The translations under genes and the position numbers were made by a program. Under the pieces are notes generated by a model. The model was given only the letters and a program-made list of their open reading frames with translations, was not told the DNA's origin and made no database searches. From a bacterium Ga0077546 (GTDB lineage Bacteria; Cyanobacteriota; Vampirovibrionia; Obscuribacterales; Obscuribacteraceae), in contig LNEX01000067.1 in NCBI GenBank assembly GCA_001464165.1, forward strand, positions 1-5,434: DNA of 5,434 nt, in the 5' to 3' direction. Positions 1 to 5,419 of this stretch are shown piece by piece; position 1 is the stretch's first letter, and each line of letters begins with the position of its first letter.

Positions 1-44
1 ACTTTTTTAGCGGTATTTTCAAAGTCGCGTTCGCCGTTAGCCAT
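1..44 (-). CDS. 5' end of an unidentified gene, cut by the window edge
   Basis: Reading leftward from an ATG at 44-42, the frame gives MANGERDFENTAKK plus two bases of a Val, Ala, Asp or Gly codon (GTx on this strand points to Val), and then runs off the window. The start is supported by a good Shine-Dalgarno AAGGA at 56-52 with a 7-nt spacer. The visible residues are hydrophilic and charged, with no signal peptide or membrane segment at the N-terminus, so a cytoplasmic protein is likely. I do not recognise the family from 14 residues. The gene lies downstream of the caspase-TonB gene on the same strand, but a terminator at 271-247 and a 246-bp gap suggest that it has its own promoter. Confidence 0.6.
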   Translation of the reverse strand, partial: MANGERDFENTAKK

Positions 45-64
45 GATTTTGTCCTTTTTGCCAG

Positions 65-170
65 CCCAAAAGAATTGGGAGAGAGAATTTTAGGTTTAGT
101 AACACCGATTGGGGAGTGTTCGGAGGGCAGTGACTTTAGACTTTCAACGGGTTGCAAGGTCGTTCACTGC
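65..170 (-). promoter_or_regulatory. Leader with inverted repeats upstream of the partial gene
   Basis: Three inverted repeats follow one another in the presumed 5' UTR: GCAGTGA (127-133) with TCACTGC (164-170); AACAC (101-105) with GTGTT (116-120); and CCCAA (65-69) with TTGGG (75-79). The last ends 8 nt before the Shine-Dalgarno sequence at 56-52. Each is short and could occur by chance. Together they suggest a folded leader that might influence translation of the gene starting at 44. I do not recognise a known riboswitch class. Confidence 0.25.
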
Positions 171-180
171 TTATGTTATG

Positions 181-209
181 AATTTACGCTCTGGCTACCC
201 CACCGTCAA
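181..209 (-). promoter_or_regulatory. Candidate sigma-70-type promoter for the partial gene
   Basis: On the minus strand TTGACG (209-204, 5 of 6 matches to the -35 consensus) is followed after exactly 17 nt by TAAATT (186-181, 4 of 6 matches to the -10 consensus). Transcription would begin near 174 and leave a leader of about 130 nt before the ATG at 44. The element lies between the terminator at 271-247 and the gene, where an independent promoter is expected. Confidence 0.4.
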
Positions 210-246
210 TGTGGTTTCTACGTAGTCTCTCTTTAATATTCCTCAT

Positions 247-271
247 GAAAACCTGCGCAGGCCGCACAGGT
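247..271 (-). terminator. Rho-independent terminator of the caspase-TonB gene
   Basis: On the minus strand ACCTGTGC (271-264) pairs with GCGCAGGT (258-251) around a 5-nt loop, giving an 8-bp GC-rich stem with one G-U pair. It is followed by TTTC at 250-247, a short U-tract continuous with the final T of the stem. It begins 19 nt after the stop codon of the gene ending at 291. The other strand has no U-tract after the stem, so the polarity is clear. Confidence 0.7.
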
Positions 272-290
272 GCCCAAAGCTTGAAAGCCG

Positions 291-1766
291 TTAGTTGACC
301 TTGTAATCGAATTGATAGCGAATTTGTACATGCTTTGGTGCCCCTTTTGGCAGAGGTGCAAGGGGCGAGGCATCCTTCAACGCCTGCAGAGCCGACTTGT
401 CTATTTCAGCACTACCGCTGCTTTCTATTAATTCTGCTTCGGTTATTCGGCCGTCGCGCAGTATAGAGAACACTGCAACGACTTTTTTCTGGTCGAAGCC
501 CTTAGGCGAGGCCCATTTGGCTTGAATCGTCTTCTTCATGGTTGCCATATAGGGGGCAAAATCAACATTAGAGCCGTCATTGTCCTCGTCTTCGTCGTCT
601 TGGGGCGGGGCTGGAGCGGCAGATTTTGGTTGGTTGGTTGCCGACGCTGTCTTTTGCCGCTCTGATTCTAATAGCTGGTCGATTTTGCTTTGGGGATTAG
701 TGGGATCGGGCATCTCTTGCATCCTGCGGGCGGCAATGGCCAGTTCAGGATTGGTTTCTTCTAGTTTCTCTATGGAATGGCCAATATGGACGTTAGCAGA
801 CGAGAACGTCGTGCTCTTTATAGGAATGCCAAAGGCTATTTTTACTAGCTCAGGATTCTCTGGATTGACAAGCATGCCTGGTTTTTGACTCAAACCGGCA
901 GATTTTCCCGGTTGCTCGGCTGCTCCCTCTTTCTCTAGCGATTCAGATATGAAACCGGCCACTGTCTCAATAGGGAGTAAGCCCCCCCCAGCCTTTAGGC
1001 CTTCGGTGAGATATTCAATAAAGCTTGTGCTATTTGAAAGTTTGGCCTCTTTTGATTGCAACAGGTTGAGATCGGCGGCCAAAATAGTTGTTTGGGTATC
1101 AACGCCAATCTTCTTAAGCATTTCACTGAAGCCACGTGGATACTTGTCAGCCGGACTATGGTTCAACGAATTGCTCATGGTGGTATCGAGCAAGCAAACT
1201 ATATTTTTAGATTGCGTTCTGCGGTGAACCTCGCCTAGCATGCCAGCAAGAGACGAAGCCGTCTTTTCTTTTTCGGAGGCAGAGCCATCGGCACCAAATA
1301 GCAATAAGTCGTTTTGGGCATCATTAGGGATGGCTTTCATACAAATGTAGATAACAATCAAATCGTTAGGTAGTGCTTTTTTGATCAGCCAATCTTCATA
1401 TACAGCCTGAGCTAGATTGGATTTATTAGCCTTGTCTTGGGTGACAACTAGTACATGATCTGGGGCAAAACGGCCGACATTGGGGTCGACCAAAACTTTG
1501 GCCAATTTCAAGATATTACTGGTGGCATATTTGACATTGCCGATGGCGCTGTCGTTGTAGCGGCCGACACCAATTAAAACGGCCCATTTGTCGCGAATGC
1601 TAGGTAGTGCTGGCTTAGTTGGTTTTGGCGTCGCCACTTGTTTTAGTTGTTTGATCTGTTTGATCACTTTCAGTTGCATCGGTGCACTGTGTGCTTCTGC
1701 TGCGAAGAGCAGGGGGCCAAGTGTTACTAGTGCAGGCATAAATAAAACAGAGGATTGATATTTCAT
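291..1766 (-). CDS. Exported pseudocaspase with C-terminal TonB domain
   Basis: The protein has 491 residues. Residues 1-28 look like a signal peptide: MKYQSS, a hydrophobic core, then EAHSA before Pro29. Residues 29-57 are a Lys/Pro-rich stretch. Residues 60-260 follow the caspase-like (peptidase C14) pattern: WAVLIGVGRY at 61-70, the core strand DLIVIY at 135-140, the strand NIVCLLD at 188-194, and TSFIEYLTEGLKA at 247-259 matching the usual 'vFTyyLleGLkG' segment. The catalytic positions are lost: FSGHG is ICMKA (141-145, His to Lys144) and DACHSG is DTTMSN (194-199, Cys to Thr196), so peptidase activity is unlikely. A Pro/Ala and acidic linker (DDEDEDND, 390-397) leads to a TonB_C domain at 405-491, with KKTIQAKW, RDGRITEAELIESSG and a final YQFDYKV strand. 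The start codon has no evident Shine-Dalgarno but gives an intact signal peptide. The gene appears monocistronic. The domain calls are firm; the biological role is unknown. It might be a structural or binding protein of the periplasm. Confidence 0.9.
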   Translation of the reverse strand: MKYQSSVLFMPALVTLGPLLFAAEAHSAPMQLKVIKQIKQLKQVATPKPTKPALPSIRDKWAVLIGVGRYNDSAIGNVKYATSNILKLAKVLVDPNVGRFAPDHVLVVTQDKANKSNLAQAVYEDWLIKKALPNDLIVIYICMKAIPNDAQNDLLLFGADGSASEKEKTASSLAGMLGEVHRRTQSKNIVCLLDTTMSNSLNHSPADKYPRGFSEMLKKIGVDTQTTILAADLNLLQSKEAKLSNSTSFIEYLTEGLKAGGGLLPIETVAGFISESLEKEGAAEQPGKSAGLSQKPGMLVNPENPELVKIAFGIPIKSTTFSSANVHIGHSIEKLEETNPELAIAARRMQEMPDPTNPQSKIDQLLESERQKTASATNQPKSAAPAPPQDDEDEDNDGSNVDFAPYMATMKKTIQAKWASPKGFDQKKVVAVFSILRDGRITEAELIESSGSAEIDKSALQALKDASPLAPLPKGAPKHVQIRYQFDYKVN

Positions 1767-1770
1767 AGTT

Positions 1771-1783
1771 GCTAAAGTTTAGC
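1771..1783. repeat. Palindrome next to the pseudocaspase start codon
   Basis: GCTAAA-G-TTTAGC is a perfect 6+1+6 inverted repeat that ends 4 nt before the ATG at 1766, in the place where a Shine-Dalgarno sequence would be expected and is not seen. As RNA it could form a 5-bp stem with a 3-nt loop over the ribosome-binding region; as DNA it could be an operator half-site pair. Arms of this length are common by chance in 5 kb, so the position is the only reason to record it. Confidence 0.3.
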
Positions 1784-1907
1784 GCTTTTTATGATCAGGT
1801 GAAGGTCTACTCATAAGACTTGAGGCGAAATCTATAGAGATCAAAGCAAAGCAAATTGCAAGAGGGTAGCTTCAAAGTGGCTCACCTTGCCGGTTGTTGG
1901 CAACAGT

Positions 1908-2080
1908 ATATGCAATCTATCAATTTTGGTACCTAAGATCACCGGCCGAATTCTATCTCTTGTAACCAGCTGTGGTGCAGTAAGTATTGTTCGAGGGAGC
2001 AATTTGATGATTTTGCATATCCGCTTAATATCAGAGTCTTCAAGATAGAACTTAGGTGTTCCAAGAAGCAGTTTGCATAT
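1908..2080. repeat. Three copies of the octamer TTGCATAT
   Basis: TTGCATAT occurs at 2013-2020 and 2073-2080 in direct orientation, exactly 60 bp apart, each preceded by T, and once inverted as ATATGCAA at 1908-1915. All three lie in the gap between the divergent genes. They could be binding sites for a regulator of either gene, but AT-rich octamers recur easily and there is no known factor to attach to them. Confidence 0.2.
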
Positions 2081-2372
2081 AGAAAGTTGCCACTTCGTTA
2101 TTACTTTGAGTTACTACTCTAAGGCTAACGTTAAGCGACCTATTACAAATTGATTGAACGAAAGCTTGAAAGTCGTGTGCGCTATTTTTAGTAGACTTCC
2201 GATTTGGTTGTGCCGCAAGGGAGAGACGTTTTTTTTCGCATAGCAAGTTGCTCTGCTTAAGCTGTTCAATTAAATTACTTACAGCTGTAGATAACCTGTT
2301 CAAAACTTTCCTTGCCAAGTGTAGATAGCTTAACTGCATTCAAAGATAAAATGCTCTAATACTTGTCTGTCC

Positions 2373-2399
2373 GGGTGTTTCCACCAACGCCTATTTTTT
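2373..2399 (+). terminator. Intrinsic terminator in front of rsmI
   Basis: GGGTGTT (2373-2379) pairs with AACGCCT (2386-2392) around a 6-nt loop, giving 7 pairs of which two are G-U. It is followed by A and then six T at 2394-2399. Only the plus strand has the U-tract. It ends 28 nt before the rsmI start, too little room for a separate promoter after it, so it either ends a short plus-strand transcript made in the gap or acts as an attenuator in the rsmI leader. Confidence 0.55.
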
Positions 2400-2427
2400 G
2401 AACAAGTAGAGATTGAGGGTTGTCAAC

Positions 2428-3279
2428 GTGTCGGGAAAGTTGTTCATAATAGGAACTCCAATTGGAAATCTTGCAGATATATCTCCGCGTGTAATTGATG
2501 CTCTCAGTACATGCGATCTGATATTGGCAGAAGACACAAGAATATCTATCAAGATACTCAATCACCTGGGCTTGAAGAAACGCATGATTAGTTGCCATAA
2601 ATTCAATGAGCATGAGCGTTTGCGCTTTCTAGAAGAAATCAACAACCAGTCGCAAACCATAGGCCTAATTAGCGATGCTGGCATGCCCTTGATTAGTGAC
2701 CCGGGCCATCCTGTTGTAGAGAGCGCCATTGCTCTTGGAATGAGCATCATTCCTATAGCCGGCCCATCGGCTTTTGTATTGGCTTTGGTTGGTAGCGGTC
2801 TGCCTCTTGACCGCTTTTGTTTCGAGGGTTTTCTGCCTGATAAGCAAGGCGAGCTAAATACGAAGGTACAGTCACTGGCTAAAGAGACTCGCACTTCTGT
2901 TTACTATGTCTCTCCTCATAAAGTAGAGCGCACACTTGATGTGTTTTTGACTCACTGCGGAGAACGTAGGGCTTGTCTGGTAAGGGAGCTGACTAAATTG
3001 CACGAAGAGTTCATTCGTGGCACTCTGGCTTCTATTCTCGACCATGTCAAAGGGCAGCAGATTCGGGGCGAATGTGTACTGGTGCTCGGTGGTTGTGAAA
3101 GTCAAACTGAAGACATGAGTGATTGGCTCAGCAACAACGAGAAAAGAGTGAAAGTGCATACCTATATAGATGATGCCATGCAGTCTGGGGTAAAACTATC
3201 TAGAGCCTGTGCTGAAGCGGCAAAAGAGTTCTCGATATCTCGATCAGATATCTATCGGGATGCTCTAGCCAGACAGTGA
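2428..3279 (+). CDS. rsmI: 16S rRNA (cytidine(1402)-2'-O)-methyltransferase RsmI
   Basis: RsmI transfers a methyl group from S-adenosylmethionine to the 2'-OH of C1402 in the decoding centre of the 30S subunit and acts in the cytoplasm. The 283-residue product has the family motifs in order: GTPIGNL (9-15), AEDTR (34-38), ISDAGMPLISDPG (81-93), AGPSA (111-115), FEGFLP (132-137), VSPHK (161-165), RELTKLHEEFIRGTL (186-200) and GECVLVL (214-220), then the small helical C-terminal domain (about 240-283). I chose GTG at 2428 because GAGGG at 2415-2419 lies 8 nt upstream and the protein then begins MSGKLFIIGTP, as usual for the family; a TTG at 2413 would add five residues without a clear ribosome site. 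Two usually conserved positions differ: Met86 where SDAGTP has Thr, and Val161 where YESPHR has Glu. The length is normal. uppP follows after 44 bp. The identification is secure. Confidence 0.95.
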   Translation: MSGKLFIIGTPIGNLADISPRVIDALSTCDLILAEDTRISIKILNHLGLKKRMISCHKFNEHERLRFLEEINNQSQTIGLISDAGMPLISDPGHPVVESAIALGMSIIPIAGPSAFVLALVGSGLPLDRFCFEGFLPDKQGELNTKVQSLAKETRTSVYYVSPHKVERTLDVFLTHCGERRACLVRELTKLHEEFIRGTLASILDHVKGQQIRGECVLVLGGCESQTEDMSDWLSNNEKRVKVHTYIDDAMQSGVKLSRACAEAAKEFSISRSDIYRDALARQ

Positions 3280-3284
3280 AGTTC

Positions 3285-3293
3285 TGCGATAAT
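3285..3293 (+). promoter_or_regulatory. Possible extended -10 promoter for uppP
   Basis: TGCGATAAT in the rsmI-uppP gap fits an extended -10 element (TGn followed by GATAAT, 5 of 6 matches). No good -35 is seen at 16-18 nt upstream. Transcription would start about 25 nt before the uppP ATG. This would give uppP a source of transcript independent of rsmI and its leader terminator. Confidence 0.3.
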
Positions 3294-3323
3294 GCACTGC
3301 GTTCGCTCTTCTAGGTATCAATC

Positions 3324-4166
3324 ATGGCCGAACCTGTCTCGCTGGTAGAAGCACTCACTCTCGGGGTTGTCCAGGGCTTAACTGAGTTTTTGCCAATTAG
3401 CTCAACTGCCCATCTGCGCGTGGTGCCAGCACTGTTGCACTGGCAAGATCCTGGAGCTGCTTATAGTGCAGTGATTCAGCTGGGTTCGGTAGTGGCTGTT
3501 TTTGCTTACTTCTTCAAAGATCTAGTGAGTATTTCCACCGGTGCTTTTGCCGCGATTAAAAACAAAGACTATGGTGACCGCGACTTGCGTATGGTCGGAG
3601 CCATTATTGTCGGGACCATTCCTATTTGTGTTATCGGTCTTTTGCTCAAGCCGCTGCTAGAGCAAGACAATGGCCCTTTTCGCTCGGTTAATGTTATTGC
3701 TTGTGCCTCAATTGTTATGGGCTTACTTCTAGTGGTGGCTGAAAAATTTGCTAAGCATGTGCGGACCTTGGAAGACATTACCGGTAAAGATGGTGCCTTG
3801 GTTGGATTAGCTCAGGCAATAGCTTTGATTCCGGGCTGCTCGCGCAGTGGCTCGACTTTGACCATGGCTATGTTACTGGGCCTGAAACGAGCTGAAGCCG
3901 CACGTTTTAGCTTCTTGCTTGGTATCCCGGCCGTTACTCTAGCTGGCTTGCTGGAGTTGTATCACATGGCTAAAGATGGTTTGGGTGGTGAGACTGGGCT
4001 CACTAGTCTAGCCGTTGGATTGGTATCGTCTACGGTGGTGAGCTATTTATCTATTGCCTGGCTAATTCGTTATTTACAGCAACACAACACTTGGGTATTC
4101 GTAGGATATCGCTTGATTTTTGGTGTTTCAGTTTTGATTTTGTCAATCAATGGATTTATTCACTGA
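3324..4166 (+). CDS. uppP: Undecaprenyl-diphosphatase UppP (BacA family)
   Basis: This integral membrane enzyme removes a phosphate from undecaprenyl diphosphate on the outer face of the inner membrane, regenerating the lipid carrier for peptidoglycan and other wall polymers; extra copies give bacitracin resistance. The 280-residue length is typical. Both catalytic motifs are intact: QGLTEFLPISSTAH (17-30) with Glu21, Ser27 and His30, and PGCSRSGSTLT (170-180) with Arg174, the same residue numbers as in the E. coli enzyme. Position 17 is Gln where E. coli has Glu, common in other phyla. Hydrophobic segments near 45-70, 90-112, 122-140, 155-170, 180-210, 224-250 and 257-277 fit a polytopic protein with re-entrant loops. 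The ATG has a weak Shine-Dalgarno AGGT (3313-3316). It lies 44 bp after rsmI and is probably at least partly co-transcribed with it. The ISSTAHLRVVP variant is what I associate with cyanobacterial-type UppP. Confidence 0.96.
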   Translation: MAEPVSLVEALTLGVVQGLTEFLPISSTAHLRVVPALLHWQDPGAAYSAVIQLGSVVAVFAYFFKDLVSISTGAFAAIKNKDYGDRDLRMVGAIIVGTIPICVIGLLLKPLLEQDNGPFRSVNVIACASIVMGLLLVVAEKFAKHVRTLEDITGKDGALVGLAQAIALIPGCSRSGSTLTMAMLLGLKRAEAARFSFLLGIPAVTLAGLLELYHMAKDGLGGETGLTSLAVGLVSSTVVSYLSIAWLIRYLQQHNTWVFVGYRLIFGVSVLILSINGFIH

Positions 4167-4195
4167 CTTAGCTAAAGAAAGAAGATATGAGCAAT
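4167..4195. other. 29-bp convergent gap without a clear terminator
   Basis: The stop codons of uppP and the retropepsin gene face each other across 29 bp. GCTAAA (4171-4176) and TTTAGC (4195-4200) could form a 6-bp, AT-rich stem with an 18-nt loop, but neither strand has a U-tract after it, so it is a poor terminator candidate. The two transcripts probably overlap at their 3' ends. Confidence 0.4.
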
Positions 4196-5419
4196 TTAGC
4201 GCCGCACAAACTCAATTACTTTTTTCTGTTGGTTAATTGTGTACTCATAGCCTTGCCAAAATGGCTGCCCCAGTAGAGGCAATTCGGTGCTACCTGTGTT
4301 TGATACTGTTACTGATAGGTCTGACCGGTCAATGGGGCCAAGCTTTGCTCGTCTGATATTAAACGCCTTAGCCACACTTTGGCCGGTAACGCCTCCGGTA
4401 ATCATGTTCTCAGCGTCGTCAGGTATTTGCACGCCATATTGAAGCGCTTGAGCGGGGCTGTGGAACATAATGCCGCAAGCTGAATTGCCTGTGTCGAACA
4501 TACAAGGGTTTGATTTGCCGTTTATCTCAACGTTGACAATAATGCGACTGCCAGCTTGTTTAAATGTATAAGGCACCTCGTAGGCATTACGATTGGCGCC
4601 AGTGTTATAGCCGCGCTGCTTGAAGTGAATGCGTTTAGCACCTGGGTCAATTGTATATTCGAACAAGCCAGCATAGGTTTGACCGAGAAGCGGGCTCGAA
4701 TGATTGGTTTCAACAACTTGTACTGGCACTGTTCTTTCTACCTGCCCGACTTTGACCTTCATTGGCACTAGCCAGGCAGCTACGGTGCCCGATGCCGATG
4801 ACCCGCCAGCTGCAGAGTTAGCAGCGCCCTTAGGGGCTTCCACACCGATTTCTTCTAGTTGGTTCTTTCCAATAAATACAGTCGGTGCGCCAGTATCAAA
4901 TATCATTTTTATTCGACGTCCGTTGATATCAACGTCTACCCAAACACCATGCTCGCCTGGGCTGCAGTAAACATCCCATTCCATCGGGATACTGGTGTCA
5001 AGTTTTGTCGATGCCGAAGCCGATGCCATTGAGTTATAGCTGCTGACCCCTGATGAACCGGAGCTTGCCGCAGATCCACCTGCTTGGCCACCAGAAAAAC
5101 TTGGATCTATTTGCTTCAATACTGCTTTTGCATAACCGCCAAGTTGATGATTTGGTGCCAGAGTTGCTACTTGGCGATAAAAAATCTTAGCCTTGCCCAT
5201 ATTACCCAAAGCCTGACAGGCAAGGGCGTCGTAATAGAGAGCGTAGACATCTTGTGGGTAAGCGGTCAGATGCTGATCAAGCAACTGACCAGCATCTTTG
5301 AAGTTTTTGGCGTTATAGAGCTTGATGCCCTGGTCGCGTTTGTTTTCAATGGCTTCAGCATTTGTACAGCTTAGTGTGCTCAATATGCTTAGTGCGCAAG
5401 CTAAAGCTGTTTTCTTCAT
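4196..5419 (-). CDS. Exported TPR protein with two retropepsin-like aspartic protease domains
   Basis: The 407-residue protein starts with a signal peptide (MKKTALACALSILSTLSC..., likely cleavage after NAEA at 23; Cys18 does not fit a lipobox well). Residues 26-105 form about two TPR repeats (DQGIKLYNAKNFKDAGQLL; then ALYYDALACQALGNMGKAK and FYRQVATLAPNH). A Gly/Ser/Ala-rich linker spans 107-138. Two clan AA domains follow: domain 1 (about 155-269) has FDTGA at 174-178 and PLLGQ at 243-247; domain 2 (about 290-407) has FDTGN at 308-312 and PLLGQ at 381-385. Both end alike (EYTIDPGAKRIHF and EYTINQQKKVIEF), showing an internal duplication. Each domain has the Asp, the DTG loop and the later hydrophobic-hydrophobic-Gly motif needed for catalysis, so the two lobes could form one active site in a single chain. 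The ATG is preceded by AGG (5429-5427), spacing 7. The substrate is unknown. The gene is convergent with uppP. Confidence 0.88.
   Translation of the reverse strand: MKKTALACALSILSTLSCTNAEAIENKRDQGIKLYNAKNFKDAGQLLDQHLTAYPQDVYALYYDALACQALGNMGKAKIFYRQVATLAPNHQLGGYAKAVLKQIDPSFSGGQAGGSAASSGSSGVSSYNSMASASASTKLDTSIPMEWDVYCSPGEHGVWVDVDINGRRIKMIFDTGAPTVFIGKNQLEEIGVEAPKGAANSAAGGSSASGTVAAWLVPMKVKVGQVERTVPVQVVETNHSSPLLGQTYAGLFEYTIDPGAKRIHFKQRGYNTGANRNAYEVPYTFKQAGSRIIVNVEINGKSNPCMFDTGNSACGIMFHSPAQALQYGVQIPDDAENMITGGVTGQSVAKAFNIRRAKLGPIDRSDLSVTVSNTGSTELPLLGQPFWQGYEYTINQQKKVIEFVRR

Larger units (their letters stand above)
1767..2427. other. 661-bp gap between divergent genes, no convincing gene
   Basis: This gap separates the starts of the pseudocaspase gene (leftward) and rsmI (rightward). 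It is AT-richer than the genes: sample lines at 2041-2160 are about 35-38% GC, against about 53% in one line of uppP. The longest frame is a 95-codon minus-strand stretch (2339-2052) with no ribosome site, Ser/Asn-rich composition and no recognisable motif, so I do not call it. The gap must hold both promoters. For the leftward gene the best candidate is TTGCAA (1861-1856) with TATAGA (1836-1831) at a long 19-nt spacing. For rsmI I see only weak -10-like TCTAAT (2355-2360). It also holds a plus-strand terminator (2373-2399), a palindrome at 1771-1783 and a repeated TTGCATAT octamer. I recognise no tRNA or known small RNA. Confidence 0.6.

Noticed and set aside
1980..2010. GTTCGA at about 1989 as a tRNA T-loop
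   Set aside because: The flanking bases do not form the T-stem and no acceptor, D or anticodon arm can be found around it.
2007..2048. 13-codon plus-strand mini-frame (MILHIRLISESSR) behind a good GAGGGAG ribosome site at 1993-1999
   Set aside because: The ribosome site is good, but a single short peptide with no run of one amino acid, 380 bp from the next gene, cannot be told from chance. It would gain weight only if conserved in relatives.
2195..2236. Run of eight T at 2229-2236 as a terminator
   Set aside because: The upstream pairing (CTTCC with GGGAG) is weak and is not adjacent to the T-run, so no proper terminator stem is present.
2280..2289. Perfect palindrome TACAGCTGTA as an operator
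   Set aside because: A 10-bp palindrome is expected with a probability of about one half in a gap this long, and it matches no operator that I recognise.
2052..2339. 95-codon minus-strand frame in the gap
   Set aside because: It has no Shine-Dalgarno before its ATG, is Ser/Asn-rich, has no recognisable motif and lies in AT-rich DNA where such a frame can occur by chance.
2413..2427. TTG at 2413 as the rsmI start
   Set aside because: It lacks a clear ribosome site and would place GAGGG inside the coding region; GTG at 2428 has that site at the right distance and gives the usual N-terminus.
2356..3159. Several minus-strand frames of 60-110 codons opposite rsmI
   Set aside because: They lie fully or mostly antisense to a secure rsmI gene and show no family motifs or ribosome sites.
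4196..5419. Cys18 as a lipoprotein anchor
   Set aside because: The residues before it (Thr-Leu-Ser) do not fit the lipobox, while NAEA at 20-23 is a good signal peptidase I site.
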